Assembly (NCBI GenBank): GCA_035576005.1
Contig: DATLXH010000124.1
Span: forward strand, 1-12,643
Reading direction: 5' to 3'
Length of the DNA: 12,643 bases
From: DATLXH01 sp035576005
Lineage (GTDB): Bacteria > Acidobacteriota > Thermoanaerobaculia > Gp7-AA8
Positions 5,758 through 12,643 of this stretch are shown here, piece by piece. The notes under the pieces were generated by a model that saw nothing but the letters and a program-made list of their open reading frames with translations, did no database searches and was not told the DNA's origin. Made by a program: the position numbers and the translations under genes. The number at the start of each line of letters is the position of its first letter. Position 1 is the first letter of the stretch.

Positions 5758-6071
5758 ATGTGTCCAGGTTTCCTGCATCGCTGGCCCGCATTGCTCACAG
5801 TCCTTCGCCGCGAGACGACGGATAGCGGCTTGGATGCGAGGCGCACGGCGATTTTTGCGACGAGAGCATAGTTGACACTGTGTCGAGAGCAACCGGGGCG
5901 GGTGTAGGGACGCAGGGCCTGCGTCCGGCACCCAGACATTCGCATCAGGAATTCTGCATCCCGGCATGAACTCACGTCCAAAGCGATGGCCGACGACAAT
6001 CTTCTCGGTCAGCACAGGGTACCGGACGCACGCCGTGCGTGCCTGCGCTCGCATTCTGTGAGAAATGCGGG
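5758..6071. other. Convergent intergenic spacer with hairpins
   Basis: This 314-base spacer lies between the 3' ends of the sirtuin and transglycosylase genes. I see no supported gene: open frames lack RBS and protein-like composition. It holds a hairpin at 5900-5933 and a short palindrome ACGCACG-C-CGTGCGT at 6026-6040. No classical T-run terminator is seen for either gene. Confidence 0.5.
5900..5933. repeat. Two-part stem-loop in the convergent spacer
   Basis: The outer stem GGGTG/CACCC encloses an 8-base-pair inner stem GGACGCAG/CTGCGTCC with a GGC loop. The near-perfect symmetry and intergenic position suggest a REP-like dispersed element or a bidirectional transcription end without a T-run. 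Confidence 0.55.
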
Positions 6072-8840
6072 CTAGAGGTGCAGCCTCTGATACGTGGACC
6101 GGAGCATCGTGACCCGTTTCACGTAGTTGCGGGTCTCAGAAAGCGACAGTCCTTCCAGAAACTCGTCGAGAGGCTTGGCTCGATTCTGCTGCCTCCACTT
6201 CTTGATCCTGTAAGGCCCACCGTTGTAGCCGGCCACGGCGAGCTCGACATTGCCATCCAGAAGATTGATGAGCTTACGCAGATAGTGAGTGCCTAGCTCG
6301 ATGTTCACTTCCGGGTTCTCGAGACGCGAGTTTGTAAAGAGGCCGTGGATGCGGGTTCCGAGCTCGCGGCCAGTCGCTGGCATCAGCTGCATCAGGCCGG
6401 TCGCGCCGACGTGCGATTTCGCGTGGGTGTTGAACGAGCTTTCCTGCCGGATGAGCGCCATGACTAGATAGGGGTCGAGTTGCTGCTTTGCAGCGTGCTT
6501 CCTGATCGGTGCCTCGTATTTGACCGGGTAGTACATCCGGATAAAGTGCGCGGGGACTCGATCCTGTTCGACGGTCGCAAGCTCAGGCCAGGCTATGCGG
6601 AATGCCCGGACGGCGTCCTCAAAGGCGTTCTCGTGATACAGGATCTCCCCCATGAGGGCATTCGAGTACTTTCGGTTTGCCGCGTTGCTGTTTCGCTCGA
6701 TCTCGATTTGTGCGTCACGGCGCACTCCGAGCGCGCTCAGCTCGTGCCCGAGTCTGAGCTCTGCAGGCATTTCCTTTTCGGCGATTTCCGACCAGTCAGG
6801 GCTACTGCTCTTGAGCGGGTTGCCGCCGAGGACAGGCTTCCTGGCTCCTCGCCTTTGTGAGTAAACGGAGTAGAGGTCCTCATACGGGGCGGCAGCGAGA
6901 CGCGAGTAGATGGCTCCCGCAGCACCTTTGTCTCCGGCACGGTCCAGGGTTCGGGCAAGCCAGTAGTCGCACTGACGCTTCAAATTCGGATTCTGATAAG
7001 TGTCCCGCACGAAAGCGAACAAGGGGCGGGCGCTCGCGAGATCACCGCGCACGTACGCAGCCCAACCCTTGTTCCAGAACTTTTGAAGTCCCGCTTCTGT
7101 GGAGGGCTCCAGTTTCGCGAGCTGAGTCAACAGCTCCTGCTCGTACGCGTCCTGCTTTTTGGCCTCGGCGATTCCGATGAGCGTATTGAGTGCTTCGATT
7201 TTAATTGAGGTCTCTGCCGGAAGCAGTAGCAGGTCCTTGAGTCTTTCGACCCAGAGCTTCTCATAGCTCTCACGCTTGTAAAGCAGCGCGAGGTTAGTCA
7301 CCGGCACATTCTTCTTCACGGTGACAACACGCGGCGCTGCTACGGGACGTCTTCCTTTCGCAACGGGGTTTGCCGCACGTTGTCCTTTCGTAACGGTCGC
7401 CGGACGTTTTCCCTTACGAGCCGGGGCCGCTGATCGCTTTGCTACTCCAGGTTTCGGCTTCCTGACCGGCTGCTTTTTGCGATCGGCAACAAGCCAGATT
7501 TCTCCGGCCTCGGCCATCGCTGAATTGTAGGAACGAAATGAGGCATGGCGATAAACAGAGGAGGCGGGTCGAGCACTCTTGCTTTCAACAAGGTTCAACT
7601 CTGTTCTCACAGCCGTAGCGTCCGCTGTCCTGGTGAAGGTTTCCGCTTTCTTCTTTTTTGGAACCGCTTTTTTCCCAGCTGGTTTTTTTGCCGGAGCTTT
7701 CTTCGGCGCCGACTTTTTAACGACAGCTTTCGCGGGCGGTTTTTTGGCTCCGGGCTTCTTCGCTGCCGGCTTGCCTGGCGGAGGTTTTCGTACTGGCCCC
7801 TTTTTCGTCACGCCTCTCTTCACAGGGGCAGCCCTTACGGCAGCTGCGAGGGGTCTGTTCTCGACCACGACGCGAGTTTCAATCGGGTTGATTGACCTGG
7901 AAAGAGCCTGGTAATTCTTAGCCTGGAAATAGACGGCTGGGACGGCCCACTTGTATGTGCCGCGCAGCTTTGGCTCGAGGACCCGGTTCGACTCTTCGAA
8001 ACGACGCAGGTGATGCAGGGCAACGCCGCGATGAAGCACGGCTTCTTCCTGGAGTGAAGGAGAAAGGGCGCCGCTATCCACCGAAGCGAGCTCATCGAGC
8101 GCTGATTTCGGGTCGTTCGCCTGAATGAGCGCACGCACGCGAAGGAGGTGGTCGACTGGGCTCATGGGGAGCGGGTCGCTCTGTGACCGGCTGGCCATGC
8201 CGCGGAGTACCGCAGCTGCCGTTGCGACGTGGGGAGAGTCAGGATGTTCGACAACCACGGCGTGCGACGCTTCGACCATGGCGACTGGATCGCCCTGATA
8301 GAACGCTGAATCGATCCAGGCCCTGCGCGCCACTGCCTGCGCGTTGCGATCGCTTCCAGTTGCAGTCGACTGAACCCAGGCGGCACCACGCCAGTTCGCA
8401 ACGCCGGAGTAGAGCGATGCGAGTGCCACTGCAACCTCTTGACGGTAAACCATCGAGGGATTTTTGTGCCAGAGCGATGCGAAGGTGCGACGCGCATCGT
8501 CGGGTCTGCCTGCAAGTTGGAGCGAATTGGCCAGATGATAAAGACGGTATTGCTCGACAGCACGAGGACCGAAAGAAAAGGAGCTGAGTTGAGCGATTGC
8601 CTGCGCATGATCCTTCTTGCCGGCCGCTTCAACTCCTGCCGCAAACTGCGTGCGGAATTTGGCGAGATCGGGAGGAGCCTCAATCTCAACCGGAACCGGG
8701 CCGCGGGCTTTCTCGATTCGTACCTCTCGGCGCGAGACGAAGAAAGCAATCGATCCTGCAATGACTATCAGGAGCGCAACCGCTGCGGGGACGATCCACC
8801 GCCGTCGCGTCTTCAGCCCGATCGACTCTCCCTCGCCCAT
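6072..8840 (-). CDS. Membrane-anchored Slt-type lytic murein transglycosylase with TPR-like arm and Lys/Ala/Pro-rich inserts
   Basis: This 922-residue protein probably cleaves the MurNAc-GlcNAc bond of peptidoglycan with 1,6-anhydro product formation. Residues 16-35 form one N-terminal membrane anchor (WIVPAAVALLIVIAGSIAFF), leaving the rest in the periplasm. Residues 60-320 and 515-770 are alpha-helical, TPR-like repeats comparable to the Slt70 superhelical ring. The C-terminal SLT domain (about 775-922) has the catalytic Glu in ALIRQESSF (E800), GLMQLMPATG (815-824), NIELGTHYL (846-854) and AVAGYNGGP (868-876). The helical part is interrupted by Lys/Ala/Pro-rich stretches at about 340-400 (PAKKP-type repeats, like histone H1 tails) and 454-510. 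It is well above the usual Slt length of about 640 because of these. The ATG at 8840 has only a weak RBS. It lies 120 bases downstream of the GAF protein gene and may be co-transcribed. Confidence 0.9.
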   Translation of the reverse strand: MGEGESIGLKTRRRWIVPAAVALLIVIAGSIAFFVSRREVRIEKARGPVPVEIEAPPDLAKFRTQFAAGVEAAGKKDHAQAIAQLSSFSFGPRAVEQYRLYHLANSLQLAGRPDDARRTFASLWHKNPSMVYRQEVAVALASLYSGVANWRGAAWVQSTATGSDRNAQAVARRAWIDSAFYQGDPVAMVEASHAVVVEHPDSPHVATAAAVLRGMASRSQSDPLPMSPVDHLLRVRALIQANDPKSALDELASVDSGALSPSLQEEAVLHRGVALHHLRRFEESNRVLEPKLRGTYKWAVPAVYFQAKNYQALSRSINPIETRVVVENRPLAAAVRAAPVKRGVTKKGPVRKPPPGKPAAKKPGAKKPPAKAVVKKSAPKKAPAKKPAGKKAVPKKKKAETFTRTADATAVRTELNLVESKSARPASSVYRHASFRSYNSAMAEAGEIWLVADRKKQPVRKPKPGVAKRSAAPARKGKRPATVTKGQRAANPVAKGRRPVAAPRVVTVKKNVPVTNLALLYKRESYEKLWVERLKDLLLLPAETSIKIEALNTLIGIAEAKKQDAYEQELLTQLAKLEPSTEAGLQKFWNKGWAAYVRGDLASARPLFAFVRDTYQNPNLKRQCDYWLARTLDRAGDKGAAGAIYSRLAAAPYEDLYSVYSQRRGARKPVLGGNPLKSSSPDWSEIAEKEMPAELRLGHELSALGVRRDAQIEIERNSNAANRKYSNALMGEILYHENAFEDAVRAFRIAWPELATVEQDRVPAHFIRMYYPVKYEAPIRKHAAKQQLDPYLVMALIRQESSFNTHAKSHVGATGLMQLMPATGRELGTRIHGLFTNSRLENPEVNIELGTHYLRKLINLLDGNVELAVAGYNGGPYRIKKWRQQNRAKPLDEFLEGLSLSETRNYVKRVTMLRSTYQRLHL

Positions 8841-8902
8841 AGCTCGCGTCCGCTGCAGATTTCACGCCTCAGCAATCTGATTCAAGAGCGCAAAGCTTGA
8901 TT

Positions 8903-8924
8903 GACCATCCGTTCTCAGATGGTC
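8903..8924. other. Short hairpin between the GAF protein and transglycosylase genes
   Basis: GACCATC (8903-8909) and GATGGTC (8918-8924) pair perfectly over seven bases around an eight-base loop. It has no T-run. It may shape processing or attenuation of a joint transcript. Confidence 0.35.
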
Positions 8925-8947
8925 GAATGGTTCCACGGCGAAGCTCG

Positions 8948-8978
8948 GACGCCTCTGGGGTTATAACCCCAGAGCGTC
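8948..8978 (-). terminator. Palindromic hairpin overlapping the GAF protein stop codon
   Basis: A perfect 20-base palindrome (8954-8973) is centred within TTATAA, and five more base pairs (GACGC/GCGTC) follow after a one-base bulge. The stop codon of the GAF protein is inside it, so the last codons and the stop form the hairpin arm. It lacks a downstream T-run, so termination would be weak. It may instead protect or process the 3' end before the transglycosylase gene. Confidence 0.5.
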
Positions 8979-10424
8979 AGCATCGTTGTCTGCGAGGATT
9001 CTGACAAGCTCGTCGTAAAAATAGTTCGATACCTTTCGAACCTCTTCAGGAATGCGCTCGTCGTACATCTGCCGGCTCCGGTCGATGTCTTCCTTCATCC
9101 GTTCGTAAAGGTCTTTGTTCTTACGACCCTGATCGACCTTCGACTCGTTGTAAAGTTTGATTTCCGAAACCAGAAGTCGTGCGAAGCGTCTTGCCTCATC
9201 GTGCTTCTTTCCTTCCTCGGTCTGAGAGCCGCCGAGTGCTCCACCTCGCGCAAGTCCTGGAGGCGGAATGTACTGCGTGCTCGGCTTGTCGGCGTCAGAC
9301 GAGGCGCCTCCACCGGCGGGGGCTGGCGGGCGAGGGGGTGCAGCGGGAGGCGGGATGCTAGGAGGAGGCGCGATGGAGGGCGCTGGGGGCAACGGAACGA
9401 AGGCCATCGGAGCGGGATCCGACTCGAGTTGAAACGAGGGGAGGGACGGAGGTGGAGCCGCTGGTGAAGCAGGGCGTGCGACGGGAGGAGGAGGGACGAA
9501 TGGAGCGGGCCGTGGGGCGGCAGGTGTTGGAGCAACTGGTGATGCCGGTCGCGGGACCGGTGGGGGCGGCGCTGCCGGAGCGGCAGGTCGCGGGGCTGCA
9601 GGGACCGCTGCTGGCGCCGCTGCTGGCACCGCCACTGGTGCCGGCTGCGCCGTCACGCCGGTCGTAGCGGTCGCGCCTCCGCTGAGGGAGGGTGAAGGAA
9701 TCTTCTTCCTGATGGAGAGCGTGTCGATGAGCAGTGCTGTGACGAACACCAGGAGCTCGATGGAGCTCTGATCGAAAGAAGGGTTGGAACCTTCGACCAC
9801 GTCAACGTAGAGCGCTGCCGCCACTTTGTCCTTGATCACCATTGGCACTAATAGCGCCCGCTCTGTAGCAGCAGCTCCGAGCTTTGCCGAGATACTGGCT
9901 CCGTTCCAGCTGACGACCTTCTCATCCCGCAACAGTGTCCCGAGCTCGGGGATGCTGTCAGCCGTGGCGGTGAATCGCTTGACCTGCTCGTCGCTTCCGC
10001 CCGTTGCAGAGAATCCGACTCCTTTCCAACCGGTGAAGGAATCTCCCTTGAGGATCATCAGAACGGATCTCGAGCCGAACTTCAGAGACTGGTCGAGAAG
10101 AGCATTGAGGACTTCCACCTGGCTCTTCCCTCGCTCGATCGCCTGGATTGCCTCGCGCAGGGTCGAGGAGTCGGGTCCGGAGGGAGGAGGCGGAACCGCA
10201 GCGGCTTTCTCTTCTTCCAGACTCCTGATCGTCGACTGCAGGAAGGGCCTGAAGGAAACCCCCTTGAGGTCTGCCTGGATGCTTTGCATTGCGGCGTCGA
10301 GCTGCTGGTCGACCGCTTCTCTCACATCCTGGATCGAGGAGCGGATCTCGGTGACCATTTTCTCCATGGTCTCCCGCACGTGGGCGTCAATCCCCTCAGC
10401 AACTTCGTCACCCCTCACAGCCAT
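8961..10424 (-). CDS. GAF-like domain protein with proline-rich linker and conserved helical C-terminus
   Basis: This 487-residue cytosolic protein has no signal peptide or membrane helix. Residues 1-75 are helical, coiled-coil-like. Residues 95-235 look like a GAF-type sensor fold (EVLNALLDQSLKFGSRSVL; ERALLVPMVIKDKVAAALYVDV; FVTALLIDTLSI). Residues 245-395 are a long Pro/Ala-rich linker. Residues 402-487 form a charged helical domain (EARRFARLLVSEIKLYNESK, DLYERMKEDIDRSR, NYFYDELVRILA). From memory, this C-terminal pattern recurs in uncharacterised Acidobacteriota proteins, where it follows variable front domains; I cannot check this here. Ligand and partner are unknown. The ATG at 10424 has GGGAGG four bases upstream. 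The next gene downstream on the same strand is the transglycosylase, suggesting an envelope or signalling link, but this is weak. Confidence 0.75.
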   Translation of the reverse strand: MAVRGDEVAEGIDAHVRETMEKMVTEIRSSIQDVREAVDQQLDAAMQSIQADLKGVSFRPFLQSTIRSLEEEKAAAVPPPPSGPDSSTLREAIQAIERGKSQVEVLNALLDQSLKFGSRSVLMILKGDSFTGWKGVGFSATGGSDEQVKRFTATADSIPELGTLLRDEKVVSWNGASISAKLGAAATERALLVPMVIKDKVAAALYVDVVEGSNPSFDQSSIELLVFVTALLIDTLSIRKKIPSPSLSGGATATTGVTAQPAPVAVPAAAPAAVPAAPRPAAPAAPPPPVPRPASPVAPTPAAPRPAPFVPPPPVARPASPAAPPPSLPSFQLESDPAPMAFVPLPPAPSIAPPPSIPPPAAPPRPPAPAGGGASSDADKPSTQYIPPPGLARGGALGGSQTEEGKKHDEARRFARLLVSEIKLYNESKVDQGRKNKDLYERMKEDIDRSRQMYDERIPEEVRKVSNYFYDELVRILADNDADALGL

Positions 10425-10534
10425 AAATCCTCCCGATACTGTAGCTTAGCCTCAGTGAAACCTTCCACACAAGTGAGGGCGATTATCGAACCGCGCTCTC
10501 TGACGTGTCAAGGATTGTCGAATCTGGTCATTCC

Positions 10535-10554
10535 GCGTGGCGTTGTCACCACGC
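10535..10554. promoter_or_regulatory. Inverted repeat in the divergent region before the lipoprotein gene
   Basis: GCGTGG (10535-10540) and CCACGC (10549-10554) form a perfect six-base inverted repeat with eight bases between, 38 bases upstream of the chosen lipoprotein start. It could be an operator or a leader hairpin. I see no clear sigma-70 promoter to anchor it. Confidence 0.3.
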
Positions 10555-10592
10555 ACAGAGATCAATTTCACGTTGTGTTACTTTACGAAACA

Positions 10593-11213
10593 GTGCGCCA
10601 GCGACGCCATCTGCCTTCTCTGCTCATCCTGTTCCTACTCATTTCATGCCGTCGCGAGGTTCAGGACGACTCGCTCACAGACTGGCTCCATGTTTTGAAG
10701 CAGAAGAAGGCCGCTCCGCTCGCGAGTGGCCCATCCGCCGGGCGGCAGGCGTACGCGAAATCTCTTCACAACTTCGTTGTCAAACATCCTACGCACGGAC
10801 GTGGCCGACATGTCTATGAAGATTTCCAGATGCAGTTCGCACGCGATCTGGTTTCCATGGGTCGGGGGCGGGACGCAGTTCGCTTCTATAGAAGTGTCCT
10901 GCAACGGAATCCTGCGAATCGACAGGCGCGCGAGGAGCTGACCACCACGATCGATCGCCTCAGCGTGTCGACCGATAAGCTCGAGAGCCTGACCAAGGGA
11001 ATGACGCAGCGCGAGGTCGCTGAGCGACTCGGTAAGCCGCTCCCGGGCTGGACCAGAAGTGTGGTCAAGCGCAGCAAGCGTGCAGAATCGTGGTACTACC
11101 CCAGGGAGGGACGAGGGGTTGCCGGGGTGCATTTCTACGATGGTCGGCTCCTCACTGCGGAGCTCGATTCGGAAGAGCGATTGCCGGGACTTTCGGGTCG
11201 AGTCATCAAATGA
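10593..11213 (+). CDS. Lipoprotein with TPR-like helices and BamE/SmpA-like C-terminal domain
   Basis: This is a 206-residue product from a GTG start. The beginning (read as MRQRRHLPSLLILFLLISC) is a short basic region, a hydrophobic stretch and a lipobox LISC with the lipidated Cys at residue 19. Residue +2 is Arg, not Asp, consistent with an outer-membrane destination if Lol rules apply. Residues 20-130 are helical with a TPR-like pair (FARDLVSMGRGRDAVRFYRS, VLQRNPANRQAREEL). The C-terminal part, SLTKGMTQREVAERLGKPLP...ESWYYP...GVHFYDGRLLTAEL, follows the SmpA/OmlA (BamE) pattern of a GMT motif, LGxP, a WYY strand and a final strand. It may be a small outer-membrane assembly or envelope factor. 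No ATG fits; an alternative GTG lies at 10575 and neither has a good RBS, so the start is uncertain. It is the first gene of a three-gene plus-strand cluster. Confidence 0.7.
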   Translation: MRQRRHLPSLLILFLLISCRREVQDDSLTDWLHVLKQKKAAPLASGPSAGRQAYAKSLHNFVVKHPTHGRGRHVYEDFQMQFARDLVSMGRGRDAVRFYRSVLQRNPANRQAREELTTTIDRLSVSTDKLESLTKGMTQREVAERLGKPLPGWTRSVVKRSKRAESWYYPREGRGVAGVHFYDGRLLTAELDSEERLPGLSGRVIK

Positions 11214-11288
11214 GGAATCGCCGTCCCTGAGGCGAGGTTTCATCGATTGCCCCCCTCGCTGCGATCTCGTGCGGGAAAAAGGAATTCC

Positions 11289-11645
11289 ATGCCTCTGTAC
11301 GAATATCAGTGCAAAGCCTGCAGTGCGAAGATCGAGGTGATCCAGAAATTTGCCGATGCGCCGATCAGCGTCTGCCCTTCGTGCGGCGGAGACATGAAGA
11401 AATTGATTTCGTCGCCTGCCATTCAGTTCAAAGGCTCCGGTTTCTACATCACTGACTACTCGAAGGGAAACAGTGGCAGCAATACGCAACCAGGATCCGC
11501 TGCTTCATCGGAGGGTAAAGCTGAAGGTTCTGGTGGCGGCGATAAGTCTGACAAGAGCGGGGGCACGGGCGAGAGTAAGGGCGAGTCGAAGAAAGAGAGC
11601 TCAACCGCAAGTGTGACAACTGAAAGCAAGCCGGTGGCAAGTTGA
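11289..11645 (+). CDS. FmdB-type zinc ribbon protein
   Basis: This 118-residue protein starts MPLYEYQCKACSAKIEVIQK, the classic FmdB/CxxC_CXXC_SSSS regulatory ribbon. Zinc ligands are C8/C11 and C29/C32, followed by GGDMKKLISSPAIQFKGSGF, which is also family-typical. Residues 58-118 are a disordered Ser/Gly/Lys/Glu-rich tail. The family is named from the formamidase operon regulator FmdB; most members have no proven role, and DNA, RNA or protein binding is possible. The ATG at 11289 has AAGGA about seven bases upstream and is preferred to an ATG 14 codons earlier without one. It follows the lipoprotein gene by 75 bases and overlaps the next gene by four. Confidence 0.92.
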   Translation: MPLYEYQCKACSAKIEVIQKFADAPISVCPSCGGDMKKLISSPAIQFKGSGFYITDYSKGNSGSNTQPGSAASSEGKAEGSGGGDKSDKSGGTGESKGESKKESSTASVTTESKPVAS

Positions 11646-12307
11646 GCGGCGATTCCCATCTCGCGGTGATACAGAAGGGAGCCGCGTTCAAGCGGCGGGC
11701 CGACTCAGTGCTCGAGGAGGTGTTTCGATCGCTCTTCGAAGAGATCGACACGGACAAGCTCAAGCGCGAGGCTGACCAGCTGCGGCTGCAAAGTCCCGAC
11801 TTCGATCCAGTCGATCACGCGCGCCTGTTGTCGCGCAGGACTGCGCTTCGCTGTGCCGCCGCAGGAGCTGTGAGCGGAGTTCCTTCAGGATTCCTGGCCA
11901 TCGGGACACTCGGCGCCGATCTGGCCTACCTGATTTATCAGCAGTTCCGGCTGATTCTCGGCATCGCAACTCTCTACGGCCATGAGCCATCTCAGCGCGA
12001 GCGATTCAACGAAGCACTTGCATGTCTTGCGTATGGTTCGGGAGTCGGACTGGGTAAAGGTGGAATTGCCGTGATGCTGGAGGCGGCTACGATTGAAGGC
12101 GGCATCATTGCCGAGAGAATCGGTACGCGTTTCCTTCGCGACAGACTCTCGAAGTTCGTTCCATTCGTGGGGATCGTCTCCGGTGGAGCGCTCAACTACT
12201 TCGCGGTCAGCTCGGTCGGCAGGAACACGATCCGTTACTACGAGTCGAAGATCGATCCACTGCTCGCAGACGAGATCTGGTCCGAGGGCGATCGCGAGCA
12301 CGCGTAA
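11642..12307 (+). CDS. EcsC-family protein
   Basis: This 221-residue protein is read from a TTG whose bases overlap the FmdB-type stop codon (TTGA), which suggests translational coupling. An in-frame GTG at 11664 is an alternative. Residues 1-65 are charged and helical. Residues 70-115 (AAAGAVSGVPSGFLAIGTL, GADLAYLIYQQFRLILGIATLYG) match the EcsC pattern of a Gly-rich hydrophobic helix, an aspartate-containing helix and a YG motif. A second Gly-rich segment (130-160) and a PFVGIVSGGALNYF segment (174-187) follow. EcsC proteins are poorly understood, membrane-associated or amphipathic, and named after the Bacillus ecs locus. No biochemical role can be read from the sequence. Confidence 0.65.
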   Translation: MSGDSHLAVIQKGAAFKRRADSVLEEVFRSLFEEIDTDKLKREADQLRLQSPDFDPVDHARLLSRRTALRCAAAGAVSGVPSGFLAIGTLGADLAYLIYQQFRLILGIATLYGHEPSQRERFNEALACLAYGSGVGLGKGGIAVMLEAATIEGGIIAERIGTRFLRDRLSKFVPFVGIVSGGALNYFAVSSVGRNTIRYYESKIDPLLADEIWSEGDREHA

Positions 12308-12451
12308 CGCGGTCGGCCAGTACACACACACGCCGTGTGATCGTTTGCCCGCAGTTCTCGCAGCTCTCAGTGAACGCACACAGAGTGTCATTCCGAGCGG
12401 GTAAAAAGCGGGGAACGCTGTTGAAGAAGTGATGACACTTGGCGGGACTCG
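12308..12451. other. Spacer after the EcsC-family gene; weak hairpin only
   Basis: A short hairpin CACAC-GCC-GTGTG (12327-12339) followed by ATCGTTT may act as a weak terminator. No gene is supported here. Confidence 0.35.
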
Positions 12452-12532
12452 CGCCCCGAAGGGGCGAATCCCTCTCCCCGGCGGGGAGAGGGTGGTCGCG
12501 TCAGCGACCGGGAGGTGCGCCCGAAAGCGCAC
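12452..12532. repeat. Cluster of four tandem GC-rich hairpins (REP-like)
   Basis: In order: CGCCCC-GAA-GGGGCG (12452-12466); CCCTCTCCCC-GGC-GGGGAGAGGG (12470-12492), a perfect 10-base-pair stem; GGTCGC-GTCA-GCGACC (12494-12509); and GTGCGC-CCGAAA-GCGCAC (12515-12532). The layout resembles the intergenic repeats common in GC-rich bacterial genomes. The last hairpin may instead be the 5' end of the intron-like element that follows. Confidence 0.75.
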
Positions 12533-12643
12533 GCGAGCAGAAGGGTGAAAGTCCTTTCTGGTCAAACGTTCATTGACTAAAGCTGACCGTAACTGCGTCG
12601 TGGTAACACGGGGTGGGGAGCAACGGGAGGCAAAACGACCGGT
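12515..12643 (+). mobile_element. Probable group II intron, 5' part of domain I (cut by the right edge)
   Basis: The segment begins with GTGCGCCC, matching the 5' GUGYG boundary consensus of group II introns. It continues with CAGAAGGG-TGAAAGT-CCTTTCTG, an 8-base-pair stem (one G-U pair) around the GTGAAAGTCC motif frequent in bacterial group II domain I. Then come GGTCA/TGACC pairing and a CGTG-GTAA-CACG hairpin with a GNRA-type GUAA tetraloop, followed by GGGGAGCAACGGGAGGCAAA. This order is what I expect of domain I; the rest of the ribozyme and the reverse transcriptase/maturase gene would lie outside the window. The exact 5' boundary is uncertain because GTGCGC could belong to the hairpin cluster. 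I cannot tell whether the element is complete. Confidence 0.6.

Noticed and set aside
5215..6054. Long minus-strand frame (279 codons) opposite the sirtuin
   Set aside because: It covers the antisense of zinc and NAD motifs of a clear sirtuin and extends into the spacer with no RBS or domain.
10644..11489. Minus-strand frame (281 codons) opposite the lipoprotein and FmdB genes
   Set aside because: It is antisense to two recognised proteins and lacks a start signal.
1..12643. CRISPR array, tRNA or rRNA gene
   Set aside because: No regularly spaced direct repeats, cloverleaf sequence or rRNA motif was seen in the window.

Overview
The window is GC-rich, densely coded bacterial chromosome with a mobile element at each edge. 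I read it as a free-living Gram-negative-type bacterium: it has a lipoprotein with a BamE-like domain, a membrane-anchored Slt-type lytic transglycosylase and secreted proteins with signal peptides. The mix (proline-rich GAF protein with a conserved helical C-terminus, Lys/Ala/Pro-rich insert in a transglycosylase, secreted M43 protease, hairpin-rich spacers) suggests something like Acidobacteriota. That placement is inference from gene style, and no rRNA or tRNA gene is present to confirm it.

Left part (1-3026). The first 136 bases are the start of an IS110-family transposase on the minus strand, with a hairpin that pairs its Shine-Dalgarno sequence. Next is a secreted minus-strand protein with a DUF5666-like domain and an almost purely Asp/Glu tail (249-1148). 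Divergent from it is a secreted M43-type zinc metalloprotease (1311-2162), closed by a clear intrinsic terminator. From about 2220 to 3026 there is no recognisable conserved gene, only hairpins and one or two candidate small membrane proteins on the minus strand.

Centre (3027-6071). S-adenosylhomocysteine hydrolase (ahcY, minus) and a class II-like sirtuin (plus) are divergent. The region between them holds a roughly 180-base imperfect palindrome whose arms nearly meet, plus a small hairpin just upstream of the ahcY ribosome binding site. The sirtuin converges on the transglycosylase gene across a 314-base spacer that contains further hairpins.

Right part (6072-12643). Two minus-strand genes encode a large membrane-anchored lytic transglycosylase with Lys/Ala/Pro-rich inserts and a GAF/proline-rich/helical protein. 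Divergent from them is a plus-strand three-gene cluster: a BamE-like lipoprotein, an FmdB-type zinc ribbon protein and an EcsC-family protein. The last two genes overlap by four bases through a TTGA junction. After the cluster come tandem GC-rich hairpins, and the window then appears to run into the 5' part (domain I) of a group II intron, cut by the right edge.

The clearest unexplained structures are the ahcY/sirtuin palindrome, the RBS-sequestering hairpin of the IS110 element and the intron-like RNA next to the terminal hairpin cluster. I do not see a complete novel defence or biosynthetic system.
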